Shown here: positions 20,755 to 33,100 of the stretch, piece after piece
How positions within the stretch are numbered: position 1 is the stretch's first letter
Layout: each line of letters opens with the position of its first letter
Source of the DNA: Fasciola hepatica
Taxonomy: Eukaryota; Platyhelminthes; Trematoda; Plagiorchiida; Fasciolidae
Length of the DNA: 64,000 bases
Reading direction: 5' to 3'
NCBI GenBank assembly: GCA_948099385.1
Contig: CANUEZ040000168.1
Span: forward strand, 4,441,001 to 4,505,000
Program-made: the position numbers and the translations under genes
The notes under the pieces: model-generated
What the model was told of the DNA's origin: nothing
What the model saw: only the letters and a program-made list of their open reading frames with translations
Database searches by the model: none

Positions 20755-21640
20755 TGAGGTTTTGGAGTAGATATCAAAGGCAATAATCACGGTTAGTAGA
20801 ATTGTTTCGTAGTCGGCACACAGTAGATTGGCATACTGGGGCATTAAGTGGTCTACCGGAGTTCTATGTCGTCGGCTGGTCCGTCTTCATCCTAGAGGAG
20901 GCTGATACTGCGCACGTCAAGAATTAGCGTTTCTTTGACGATCTTCGCCTAGACAGTTCCCAACAGTCCGTCACAGCTTCGATAGTTTCAGTGACAACGC
21001 CCAAGGGCCAGGAGCTGGAATAAGCTTATTTGTCGGCGATCATCGCTACATCCCCAACCTTGAGTGGTCTTGCCTTGGTTAGCCACTACTGTTGAGTTTG
21101 CAGGACCGGCAGGTATTCCCGCTGCGATCAACTCCAAGAAGCCCCGGCAAGATAGCTTGCCTGCTTCCATCCGTGAACGTAGCCGCCACGAAGGTTTGTT
21201 GGCCCCTGGGAACTCACTTTTGAATTTTACGTCAATAGGTCTTTCGTGGTGGGCACCAGATGGATGGGGTCGCCGGGAGCCACTGAAACTAGGGGGCGAG
21301 TTTTCGGAATTCTTTCGACCTCGGTCATGAAGTTGCTTAAAGTTCCATCGTCGGGCGGTTGTCGTTCGATTATCGACAGCAATATTCGCCCGGTGGGCCT
21401 GATCAGGCTTTCCCGCGCGCAAACTCGATTACTAGTCTGCAGGACGTCGAAATGCCATAGTATACCGCAAGCTACGGTTCGCTTCTGTAGCTCTTCCATG
21501 TCCATGTTTTAGCGCCAACGGAGTCGCTCTACGATCTGACAGAGCCGCCATGTGTTTTTTGCCCTCGACAGCAGCGCGTCTCCTAAAGTGTATACAACGT
21601 CGAATTACGCTTTTCATAGTCGCTCCTCTCCTCTCAGTAT
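20755..21640 (-). pseudogene. Pao/BEL integrase remnant (zinc finger to C-terminal domain)
   Basis: On minus, 21,600-21,530 reads RRCIHFRRRAAVEGKKHMAALSDRR, the region just before the integrase core. At 21,440-21,227 a frame gives SLIRPTGRILLSIIERQPPDDG, then MTEVERIPKTRPLVSVAPGDP and PTTKDLLT, the Pao integrase C-terminal domain. A third frame (21,240-20,990) contains PGANKPSWRLRSR and later pieces. The middle of the catalytic core appears deleted. DNA similarity to the Pao copy at 37.1-37.8 kb extends to about 20,755, including GTCGGCT.GTCCGTCTTCA and an ATCAAA..CAATAATCA block. Dead copy. Confidence 0.8.
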
Positions 21641-22049
21641 TCAAAACCGCTTGCGGATGACGCTTGTCACGTGGTTTCCCCCGGCGTGTCCCCCTACGGC
21701 GTGAATGTGTTTAATCATTTGTTCTATCACATGTTGTCCAGCCGGTAGCAATATAGGGTACTTCGGGAACTGCATTACATCAGGTCGTGTTGCGTGCTGT
21801 TATCGATATCGTTTTCATTGAGATATCTTAGGGAATACTAAAAGATCCAGCCCCTTAGGGCATTTCGGTAAATCAGAGAAATTCGGTGAATTTTTTATCA
21901 GCGGTAAATTCTAACCCAACTTTATATTTCCTTTGCTGTTCTGCCTCACTCACAGCGTCTTTTTCATATTTCGAAATGCCACGTGTAGTAAAGAAGACTT
22001 CTAATAATACCCCATCCACTCATACTCCGGTTACTAGGAAAAATAGGCT
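21641..22049. other. No recognisable feature
   Basis: AT-rich sequence between the Pao remnant and L5. It may be the 5' UTR of L5. Confidence 0.35.
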
Positions 22050-22079
22050 TATTTAAACTCCCGTGGACTTAAAATATGC

Positions 22080-23760
22080 TTGGTTGACCTCTGTGATTTT
22101 CTAGGCTTGGCAACGGAAAGAACAGCTATTTTGGACCAAAGTATCTCAGATATAAAGTCTAGGCTTCCGAAGTTGGAAGATACGGTATCTAAAGTAGCCC
22201 CCTACTGTGCATCTCTGAACTCATCGAAAGTTCTGCCCCAAGCAAGCCTGACAGCTGCTGGCTGCTTTATCAACTTTGTTGCATCCGAAATTCTCATGGG
22301 ATTGAGAAACTCCTGTAATGCAGTCGTGTTTATTGTCCTCGATCATGTCAAGTATGCAGTGACAAATATCAAGGCTGCATAAGCGCTTTCAGCGCTTCAA
22401 CTGTCCAATCCCTATAAGATTTGCAGATGATCCATCCCTCAAAACATTCAATAAAATGCTTAACACTATAGCTTTTAATTGCTTCAATAAAAACTAGTCT
22501 GCCTTACACCGCTACAGGACATTCTTCGTTATCGCTGGCTAGTTATATAAGTTTCTAGGAACTTAGCTGGCTATTTTTGGCAAATCATCCTAGAATTTTT
22601 CAAGAATTCCAAAGATTTTTCTCCAATGCTTTTATCATGCCCGTTGCTCAAAAACTTCGACCCAAGATTAGAGTTAAGAAACCGCTAACACAACTGAAAC
22701 AATGCTCCATACCACTGGTGAACCTCGCGAAGGATGCTATCTTCAATGCTAGCATTCTTCAAGACGTTGAGGATATCTCAACAAGACCCGCGGTCCTGGA
22801 TGATAATATCGTTACTGTGCCGGATGGACCCCGCGGCAAGCTATAAGCAACAGCAGCTTAAATCTGCTACTCACTTACCTGAATCTGTTTCTGCCGAGAT
22901 CTTCAAGCGCATCTCAAATTGCAAAAATGCTATAGCCTTCAATGTTTCGGACAAGATCCCAGTATCACAGTTGAAATCCACCCTGCTCAGGGCAGCTGGC
23001 ATGGAGCACCATTCAGCACGTGCACAAGGTTACACAAGCGTTCACCACACCACATATGTCCCATCCTTTTCCAACTCCCTTCCGATCAAATAGCAAGGGA
23101 ATTTATCAAGAAGCAATCCTCGCTTGCCCTCAACACAGCATACAAATCGGTCAGGATTATGGCCGACAAGACTTCTCTTTAAAGAGAGGCCTTAAGGGCA
23201 GCCATCTTAACAGTACCCCCCATTAGTACTTCACAATCTGGCCTTCGGCAGAGGCTAGCCTCAGCCGAGCCATCATCATCCCTCAACCCGGCACCCTCCG
23301 CACCAATTCAGGTGCCTGTCGACCTCGACAGCTCCCCCTTGCCTGATCCCCAGGTAACATCCGCTGGACGACAGGTACCTCCAGATGCAGCTTCGACCCC
23401 CATTCGTAGCTTATCTACCCTACCTGCTCCTAACAACGGCACTGTATTTCAGGCATGAAAGACCTCTCCGTCACCGACCATACGTCCACCAAGTAAGCGG
23501 GGTCGTAGGATGCAGGCTACCTCTACTCCCACTACCTCATCCGATTGGGCCAAATAACCTGTCCCCTCTGCCATTACTAGATCTTCCAATTCTTCCACGA
23601 ACCTTACAGGACCAACAAAACGTGCAAAATCGAGGCCCACTCCGGTCCTTCATCAAGCACAAACAGATGGAGTCGGGCCTCACTGCCAAGGCCCCTCCAC
23701 GATGCAATGGGAAGTAAAACCGGAAAGCAATTGCCGAACATCTATGGGCTCCCGGCGGCA
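22080..23760 (+). pseudogene. ORF1 protein of CR1-like L5 (broken)
   Basis: The first frame (22,080-22,379) has a coiled start (ISDIKSRLPKLEDTVSKVAP) and then a segment SEILMGLRNSCNAVVFIVLDH. A related segment recurs at 22,890-22,960 in another frame (ESVSAEIFKRISNCKNAIAFNVSD). Near 23,060-23,180 one frame reads LPSDQIAREFIKKQSSL and RIMADKTSLKR, resembling the RNA-binding-like core of CR1/jockey ORF1 proteins, which end in an R.D.T..QR-type motif. The rest to about 23,760 is proline/serine-rich. The two similar N-terminal segments suggest an internal duplication or a composite copy. ORF1 would bind element RNA. Identity is inferred from position and general form. Confidence 0.55.
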
Positions 23761-24569
23761 ACAGCACCGATCCACCCACAAACATGTGCCCAATCGTGCA
23801 GACTCTAGGCATACAGAGAGCACTAGCTTAAATATGCAAGCATCCAACCTACTGAAGCTGAGCTCAAATTGTCAGAAAACTCACAAAAGGGTCCGACCCA
23901 CGCCAAACCCCACTCAATATCAAGTCTCCCCAGAGACACAGTGGCCGGCTTTCGACCCGTGTTCAGCGCCACCAAGTATGCCTCCAAGGATAATACGGGT
24001 TACTCCGATACCAAATATGGTGTTGGACAGACCCTTCTTTCCACCTCTGGCCCGACATGCCTTCGCCTCCGTGCCCCATACCTCGCCATACGGGGTATTC
24101 AATCTCACCCCTCCCGGGGGCTCTCCAGGACCCATATCACCACGAGGTTCAACCCTTCCTGTCGAATATTCCTAGCCTCCCATTTCCTTCCTCCGTGGAC
24201 TTCCTCAGTGCAGTCCGCAACCTTGGCACAAGCTTCAACTTTCAACCCGCCTGCGGACCTCCCCCAATTTTTGTCCTGATCCCTCACTCAACAACAATCC
24301 GCATATAGCATCAAGCCCCGGGCAAATGCGCCAAATGTCCATAAGCCCTTACCATTATTATCTCCCCCAGTACCTTCCGCGCCTCACTTACCCCCTCCAG
24401 GTTACGGCCATTTTAATTAGAACCCTCTAACTGCTCTTCAAATTACGCCCATCTTGAAAGTCCGGCAGCAAATTTAGTCACAGGCACGAACTCTTCATCT
24501 AAATCGCCGTTGAAATGGGCCGAGCTTCGACTGCCCGTTGTAAGCCATGCCTTATTTGACCATCCTTCA

Positions 24570-25245
24570 TCACCCAATCACAATGAAACTACGGTTCCAT
24601 CTACTGAGAACGTAATCAAAGACACCTTGTCGCTCTTACTACTTAACGTTCGCTCTCTCCTTCCAAAATTGCCCCTGCTTAGAGAGCTTGAATTAGACCT
24701 ACACCCTGACATCTTACTAGTAACCGAGACGTGGCTGACGGATCATACCCCGTTAAGCCACGTATCCATACCCGGCTATCAAGCCACCGCCAACAGTAGA
24801 TCTGACCAAAGACACATTCACGGTGAGTAGGTTCCACCATCCTATTTTTGAAAATATACCAGACTCGGTCTGGCTCTCTATCAAAGAGGATCAACAACTA
24901 CTTCTCATAGGATGTCTCTACCGTCCTCCGAACCAAGGCATGCACGAGTTGACAGCAACAATAGGCGCATTCAACTATGTCTCTAACCTCCCCGTAACCG
25001 GTAAAATTCTAGCTGGTGACTTCAGCGTGCCTGAAGTATGCTGGCATCCCATGACATCACCCCCAAAACCCCATGATTTCCTTCCGTGTATCCATGTTGG
25101 TAATTAGGTACAGCATGTTTTATCCCCCACTCGAGGGAGAAATACATTAGACCTTATCTTCACTATTGGTATCAAGAATTTAGATACCCAAATCTTTAGC
25201 CGCTTCACCAGTAGCGACCATAAGATGATATCCTGTGTTTCTACT
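24570..25245 (+). pseudogene. APE endonuclease of CR1-like L5 (one frameshift)
   Basis: At 24,630-24,790: LLLLNVRSLLPKLPLL, then HPDILLVTETWLTDH, the endonuclease N-terminus with the catalytic glutamate in TETWL. A break near 24,810 removes the following GGG segment. At 24,840-25,105: SVWLSIKEDQQLLLIGCLYRPPN and GKILAGDFSVPEVCW, the GDFN-like catalytic region with S for N. Near 25,210 another frame ends FTSSDHKMIS, the SDH motif. This domain nicks target DNA to prime reverse transcription. At least two frame changes make this copy inactive. Confidence 0.85.
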
Positions 25246-25459
25246 GCACCCTGGCCTCACACCGATAAGTCAGCAGAAGCAAACCCTCCGATCACCAATA
25301 AGCAATACCATAGAGCTTGCTGGAATAGTCTACCCTCTTTTATTCGTTCCCTGAACTGGGAAGAATCCTTTTTATCTAATGACCTAGAGATAGCGGCTGC
25401 TCGAATTATTCTAATCTCCATTACTGCATCGACAAATCATCCCAGCCTCAGGGCCCATC

Positions 25460-27380
25460 ATGAGCAAACAGCTGAACTCTGTTAATCACCTAAACGGTAA
25501 CCTGGCCAAACTTCAACGAAAATCCACTAAGACGAGGGACTTCAAGTTGTATCTCCAATTAATACGTGTATCCCATGCGAATAAATTACGTTTGGATTCT
25601 TTTAAGAAAAAGCAGGAACCAAATGTCTCAAGCCACCCAAACAAGGTGGAAGCACCGGCCCGGCTAATGAAGGTCAGAAACAGGCAACCCAACCAAGACA
25701 TCCCATATCTGAACTATAGCAATAATTACTTTGATGACCTTCTTTCAATTGCGGGGACTTTCAGCATCTGCTTTGCCTCCTCTTTAATGGCGGATGACGC
25801 CACATCCATCCCCTCCCAAGTCAGGTGATATCAGTAACTTTCTCGACGGTAGGGTTCCACTGTGATGGGGTTTCAGCCCATGTAGCAAAAACAAGACCGT
25901 CCAACAGGCCAGGTTCGGACGTATTTCCACCTTCCATTTTCAGTCGAGGTGGCGAAGACGTTCCAATGTTGCTGAAAAACATTCAATTTGTCAATAAGAT
26001 GCAGTGTTTTCCCTTCTCAAAGGAAAACTTCCACTATCATACCTATGCACAAAAGAGGATCTCGTTCAGATCCAGTTACCTATCGGCCGGTGAACCACAC
26101 CTCGGTCGTGTCCAAAATCATGAAGATAGTGATCAAGGAAAGGCTGACACGCCACCTTCTTAACCATAATCTGGTCAAAGCTGCTCAGCATGGTTTTATG
26201 AAAAACAGATCATGTGTGACATGCATGACAGATTTCCTCAACCTGGCCACACAGGCTATCATTGGTGGTAAATCGGCAGTCGTGATCTTTTTGGACATGA
26301 CCAAGGCGTTCGACCGAGTATCCCACGTCCGGTTAATACAGAACATCAAAACATACGGAATCGTGGACCGGATGCTAGCTTAGTCTGCATCCCATTCATC
26401 AGCTCGAGACTAGGTTGTAATTACAGGCGGAAGTTTGTCCAAACCTAGTCCCGTAACTGGTGGTGTGATACAAGGTAGTGTACTTGGCCCACTACTGTTC
26501 TAAATGTACGTAAACGAAATGTTTACCATTTTTCAACAGGGAGTTCCCTTCCTGTTCGTAGATGATATCAAAATCGTGTACACCTTTGAGCCCGTGTCTT
26601 TAGCCTCCACCAAAGATGACATTACAAGAGAACTGTTCACTCTCAGCTCCTGGAGTGATGATTGAAAAATAAGTTTCTCCGCCGAAAAAAGCAATATTAT
26701 GACGTATAAATGTCACGTCCTCACTGGAAGATTTAGTATAAACGGCAAATTCATACACAATAACTCTCAGGTACGTGACTTGGGTCTAAACTATTTATGT
26801 ACCTTTGGCTTTTCCGAACAAGCAGCCATCCGGGAGGCAAAAGTATGCCGTACGATTGGGCTCATACATCAAAAAAAATTTTGTCAGAAAGTAAAGTAAA
26901 CATTTTTAGGCCCCATGTCGGGCCTCTTCTGGAATACGGCTCAATCATTTGCTCGAACATGCGACAGAGCGACCAAATGGCGTTTGAGAACGTAAAACGG
27001 GCATTCACGGAACAGCTCCTAGGTCTTTCTTTGCCGTTAGATTACATGTAACCTTGTGATCTGCTGAAAATCGATCCCCTATGGCTAAGTTGAATAAGAA
27101 ATAACCTTCCATTCTTCCACAATATCTTAAAGAATAGGCCATGTAATTTAGCACCGCAGTTAAGAACCCTTTCTAACTACCCCTTTGCGTAACAATGAGT
27201 TCTTGGTTTCTGTCACTTTTCCCAAACTTGCACTTAGATCAAACTTCTTCACCAACAAATACGCTTCATTGTGGAACAAGCTACTACGACGAATTCCGGC
27301 GTCATCACCGACATCGGTGGCTTTCAAACAGGAAATATGCATAGCCCTGACGATGAACACTCTGAAGAAGATGTAGAATC
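25460..27380 (+). pseudogene. Reverse transcriptase of CR1-like L5 (stops and frameshifts)
   Basis: Linker frame at 25,460-25,828. RT starts around 26,030 with HKRGSRSDPVTYRPVNHTSVVSKI, AAQHGFMKNRSC and VIFLDMTKAFDRVSH (palm A). The frame stops at 26,381. Then GGVIQGSVLGPLLF (about 26,463-26,502) is followed by an in-frame TAA. FVDDIKIVYTF lies at 26,555-26,587, with both catalytic aspartates kept. A further TGA interrupts SSWSDD at about 26,662. Thumb and C-terminal motifs follow (HVGPLLEYGSIIC, VKRAFTEQLLGLSL, TNKYASLWNKL). The active-site residues survive, but at least four disruptions inactivate the gene. Confidence 0.85.
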
Positions 27381-27480
27381 CCTATATTTCGATGGCACAG
27401 AAAAATTGAATAACCGCTTTAAACAACCCAGTCTCAATTAGACTCGCATAGGATTGGCCTCCTCGCGGCAGCAATTGAAA

Positions 27481-28369
27481 GACTCAGCGGTTCTTTCCCA
27501 CCATCTAGAACGGTAAAACAATCTCAATTTTTTTTACCATCAAATACCCTTTTTGCGGCAAGCCAACGTAGCGGCCTATGGCATACTCAGGTATGAGGGC
27601 ATTAAGTTGTTAGGGCTGCAGGTATTACCCCACCCTTGTGCAAACTGGTGTTTCGGTGAGCACGAACTCCATCGAATAATCGCAGCCCGTGGATGACTCT
27701 ACCTCCCCCCGCATTCTCTGTCCCAAATAAACCGCCTTAGGAATCTGACTTCACGGATATGGAGAGCATTAACGCGGCACATCTGTGAGCATTCCTGGCT
27801 GTGTTTGTCTCCCTGCACAGAGTTTACCACCAATGAGGCGACAGAAACCTCAAAAAGTAAGAGATTGGCGCAAAAAGAGAGAAAAAATACCTTAATATTT
27901 TGTCTGCCAGACACAACAGCCTTGTCACATGTGACCCGTGTCTCGGGGCTGCCTTGTTGCTACTGCTTGATTGGTGTGGTTGACCTATTCCCAACGCGGT
28001 TTGTTACATGCGGTCCATGCTTCGGCCGAGGCATTGGAGCGGTGATCACACACCAAAAGCAGCTCCGCCTTCTCTAACAGCCAGATATCTGGCTGTGATA
28101 AAAGTGAAAAATAGTAAAAATGTCTAAAAGAGCGTGGATCACTTTTGGAGCGGCACGAGCTGGATGCCAATGGATGTGTACCTTGCAACCTCCCTAGCTG
28201 AAGCGGACCCTAGTGCCGCTTACCGTGGGCACTGAATGTGGACAGTTAGAGTTCACTTCCCTGGCGAAAATTCGGCCCCATCCCGTTCCCACCTCTCACG
28301 GCTCTCCAAACCCGTTCACATATGGGTGTTTTCCTGCTTTGCAATATGCTAACGACGAGAAAGATAGCA
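27481..28369. other. Stretch between L5 and repeat X-a; nothing recognised
   Basis: Frames up to 90 codons (27,805-28,077 plus) lack any recognisable motif. A run of eight T lies near 27,528. Confidence 0.4.
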
Positions 28370-30190
28370 CGGTAACCATGCAATCACCACTATATCGGGT
28401 ATCCGTGCTCTAATCAAGTATAATCTCAGCACACTAGCACCATCGAGTATGTGCATAGACGAACTTACGGCCATGTTTCTCGGCACGAGACCAAGTTCCT
28501 TTAGTGAGTCATCACCGACACCATCATAGTTTCTTCCACTTTAGGGCCCCTCAGGAACCATCCAATATAAAGTAACCACTATACCGGAAGAGACCGTAAC
28601 AACTATAGTGCTACGCTGGCAGGGTACCAGTCCCATTAACATACATTCTGTTCTTTCAAACCCATCTTACCTCCTCGGCGCTGAACTGCAGTCTGCGTAA
28701 GCGAACTGTATCGAGGGTTACCATTTCCAGATCCTCTTAACCGTAGAGCTCTAGGTTTTTCTTGGTATCTCAACATTACCACACCAACATGTGAGCCATT
28801 ATTCCCTTAGAATGCATGCAAAATGGCCCAACCGGTGGACGAAACTCTGGTAGCACGTAGCATTATAGCTCAGCCCCCGGCGAGCCTACTTTACCCAGAA
28901 CATGCAGTAAGTGCCACTGACAGCTTAAAACAAAAACTTTATCATTGTCCCATTCACATAAACCTAGCCAGTTCCTTACTGTTGTCGTCATATATTACCC
29001 TAACCCACAGGTGGAATCACGTCAAGACTGCAATCCCCATTTATTTCAGGTGTGTTGCCTCCCACTATATCAGTCGCCAAACTGGATAACCAAAGATGCC
29101 TCTTTGACTCATACTGACAGGAACCCAAGTGGAACCTTTCATAGCATCGGGGGCTGCAAGCAAGTTAAGCGGCAGAAACTACCCCCAACTGCATATCAGA
29201 TTAATTATTGTTTTCTAACACAAAACCTCTCCTGCGGATATCAACATTACAGCCGACCAAAGTAACAGTTCACGCGCGACCTGCTAATATACCAGTCGTC
29301 ATTTAAATCCGTCATATCTCGCCACACTCGGCTGATTGATCGACACGTATCCTTTACCCGGCCCGAAGAACCATACCCATAGAATGTTGTACATTACCAG
29401 TGGTGACGCTGAATAACACCGAGGCTCAATGCTTTAATGTACATACGTATATTTGTCGGTGAAACAGCATAATAACTCTCAAGTCAGTGCGGAGATTTTC
29501 CACTTCGTATCTGTCGCAAAAGTCCACTTTTCCCCCGATCCGTGTCCGGCTGGAAATTGATCCTCCACTTTTCCAGGACCATCCAGTTTTACTTTTGCTT
29601 TCCTAGATGGTACAGGTCACTGAACCTGAAGCTGAACTCACCTCAGCATAGACTTCTGTTCCTTCCACAATGACCAGAGTTCCCAAATGTATATTCATAA
29701 AATTGGTTTCACGTCTCCTTGTTTCATAACTCATTCCTTTTATTGAACCCCGGTAGTACCATCATTCAGGGTTTGCATCAGATTCATGGTTTGCTATTCT
29801 CTTCGCAAGCATCGATTTTCCCGAGTGTACTTCCGCACAATTACTTTTTCTTCCCATTTAGAACTTTGCTGTTCGCAGATCCCCGGTAAACCGTCGTTTT
29901 TCATGGCTTGTACCATTCTTGTCGATAATGCACCACGACATATTCGGCCTCTTCGCGGTGCGCCACCGCTTGGCCCGAAATCGAAACCAGTTCGAAATTG
30001 CCGCGCAAGCCATTACTGGAGTGATCCATATAAACAATCGCTGGCTACGTTTTTCTACCGCTGGCACTTTTGACTTTTAAACCTGAATTTTGTGAATAAT
30101 TCTTCTTGTTGAGTAATGCTGTAGACTATAATCATGCGCCTGCGCGTGCATGTTGACCATAGCCGAGAAATATACCATTATCATTATTAA
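28370..30190 (+). repeat. Repeat family X, copy a (5'-truncated)
   Basis: DNA similarity to 54,950-56,924 starts near GCAATCACCACT / GCAGTCACCACTTCG and runs to the 3' end. Shared landmarks include AGCACCATCGAG, TAGTTTCTTCC, the CTGCAA.CCCC.TTTATTTCAGGT block, the ATGGCTTG.A.CATT block and GCCGCGCAAGCCATTA. The 3' end is a CCGAGAAATATACCATTATCATTATTAATATTA-type tail (irregular ATT units at 30,168-30,190). Frames of 88-106 codons exist, but they are not conserved in the other copies, so I call no protein. Confidence 0.7.
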
Positions 30191-33100
30191 TATTATAAAA
30201 ATAGCCAAAGATAAAACCATTCTTCGAAGGGTAATTACTAGACCCCTCTCGACTTTGCCCACCAGAAAGACCACTGACAGTCCTGAGCGTTCGACACAGG
30301 CAGCTGGCCGCTCCATCGCTTCTTCTCAAGTCTCCACCACTTTATCTTCTCACGCGCCTTTCTGTTCTTCGCAACCACCCGCTGCCCCCTCATCTGCTCC
30401 CGCACTGAACTCTTCAAAATTGATCCCATTACTGTTGATCTAGACAATTCCGCTTCTCCCCTCTTACTGCCACCCAGTAAAAGACGCCAACTATGGCCTC
30501 GCTCTCCCACTTCATCGCACTTCACGTACATCCCTAACTCTAGTTCGCTCTCTGTTCCCTGCGGTAATAGACTACCCGCCTTCAAGAGAAATAAGTCTAC
30601 CAGTCTTCCCATCCTTCTCACAAACCCCTCCTTCATTCAACTGTCTCCTCTTAAATCAACTCGTCTCTACTCACAAAATAGGGTTTCGACCTTTAAAAAT
30701 CCCTTGCTCTCATGCATCGGTGGTCTGTACGAATTCATGGAGCTCACTGCCTGCCAATACCAAAATACGGCTTCCACAAGCCGTCCACTCTGCCTCACAT
30801 AGTACTCCTCACCTGACAACTATCTCTACTGCTCCCGATACCAACTGCTCCATATTTGGTGTTCCACCCAACTTGGGTTAAGCCTCCCATAATGTGCAGC
30901 TTATTCTACCACTCAACACCTCTATTCCCCATACATTTTCAACCCTGCCCCCTGGACCCCTCTTCAGTCAATACTCAATTCCGACTAGCCGCTATTTCCC
31001 AAATGCTCCTAATCACAGCTCTCTGAAATCGACCCACCAAATTCTACAAGTTTTTCCCTTTGCTCCAACACTTACCCTCCGTTGATGCCCAGTTGTTTTT
31101 ACTCTCAGTAGTCCCTCTCACTGCAAAATTTACTCCAGCCTGGCTGGAAGCCACCCCGTATGAACCTCCACTAGCTTCAACATCAACATAGTCCCCCTTG
31201 ACCCTGATCTCCACTCCTTCCAATCGCGATGGCCTGCCTCCTTCCAATTCACACTACCCTTCTGATGTGCCTATACCACCTCCTGCAAATGGTATATATT
31301 TAACCTTATTCAACTCGCGTTCTATTCCTGGCAAACTCCCGCACCCAGAAAAGTTGTATTCACGTATAATTAAGACGTTATAGTGATGACGGAATCCTGA
31401 CTGTCTGAGGGCACTCCCTATGATCAAATAGCTTTGGAAGAAAGCAGTCTTCTAAGGACCAACAGTCTGACCTGACGTGGTGGTGGGTGCCTTGCTTATG
31501 CCAAGAAAGTCTACGTTACGAGCCCCTTTCACATAAGGCGCTCGATTCTATTCCCGATTCTCTTTGGTTCGCTATCAACCTCAAAAGCACTGTTCTTCAT
31601 AATGGCTGTGTGTATCGCTCGCCAAATTATCCCAATTCCTTGTTTCCACTTATCATTAGGTCTTTCGAATAACTTTCGTTTCTTCCCTCCGGAACAAAAC
31701 TTATTTGTTGGCCTATTCTCTCGGCTGCTCTCAGTCTTGTGGACCTGGTCACTAGCATTCATCTTGGTGGCTGGACACAACATGTTGTCGAACCTACCGG
31801 AAATGGGAACATACTAGATCTGGCATTTACTCGTAAAAATGCCCCCATCGACTTGTCCGTAACACAAAATTTCCCCGTCAGTTGCCATAAAATGATTATC
31901 TGCCATTTGCCTCTAGGAGACCTACCTAATCCCGAAAGCCCCTCAAAAAATACTTTCCTATGCATAAATTGGACCTTGCTTGTCACACTTATTCGCCAAA
32001 GAGACTGGGGTGAGTATTTCCCCACCCATGACCCTCAGCTTGCTGCAGATATTTTCTACTCCTTTTGCGACTGTCTGAAAAAATTGTCTAGCTCTTCCCA
32101 AGTTGTACCTAAAAAGAGGTCCCCAGTCTCGCCGCTCCACTACGTCATCCCAACGATTTTCCAATTGTTATTCGTTTAAACCGCCTCTCCAAACTTGTTC
32201 AACGACCAGATATTACGCGACTTCGTGACCAAGAGGCTAAGGCATTGAGTTGTCCCAATAAATCGCAACGTCTTCTTATGTTGCACAAATCTAGAAAAGC
32301 TGGTAATAAGGCTGACTTCCAACCTCTGATTCTGGATAATAACTCATCTATCACCTCCCCTTCTTGTACAGCCGAAGCCTTCAAAGCTTTCTTTGCTCCA
32401 GTCATGGCTTCAGCTGCTATCATTGCCCCTCCCCCGTCTTCACCGCCTACCGACTCTGTCCTTTCTACGACACTCTCCGATGCCATAAGTATTCCTAAGC
32501 TACTATCCGATAGAAAATCCACCTCTCGATTCAACCCCGATGGCTTAACATCAGTTGCCGTTGGCAGTGGCGGGCCGGATCCCCCCTGTTTCTGCTCAAC
32601 CGTGCCTGTTAGTTGAAAGCGCTCGGTTATGGTCCCCGTTCAAAAAATGCTTTTACTTGAGGTATTCAGTTATCGCCTTATAAACCATAACCCCATTTTA
32701 TCCAGACTAATGGAAAAATGGTTAAAGATCACAATAATAACTACTTATTAGGCCTCAACCTTATTCACCACGACCAACATGGATTCCTCCGCTCACGGTC
32801 CTGCATAGCTTGTCAGTATGATTTTCTGAATCTCGTCACCGACTCTGCGGAAAGTGGGAAATCTTTTGTTGTTCTTTGTCTTGACTTATCTAAGGCATTT
32901 GATCGTGTACCCCACCCCCACTTTTTTAACAATACTACGATCATTCGACATTATCGATCCGCTACTTCCTTGGTTTTCATCTTACTTATCTCATCGCTTA
33001 CAGGTTGTCTTGATTAACGGGCACATATCTAACCCCAGGCCTGTTACTAGCGGCGTTATTCAGGGCAGCTTTTTAGGCCCCCTGCTTTTCCTCCTATATA

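Larger units (their letters stand above)
22050..27480 (+). mobile_element. CR1-like element L5, nearly full length (~5.4 kb), both ORFs broken
   Basis: ORF1 pieces (22.08-23.76 kb), a proline-rich linker (23.8-24.4 kb), APE endonuclease (24.57-25.25 kb) and RT to C-terminus (25.46-27.38 kb) follow one another in the correct order on plus. Frameshifts and stops interrupt both ORFs. It is the most complete CR1-like layout in the window and serves as the local reference for the other fragments. Confidence 0.8.
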
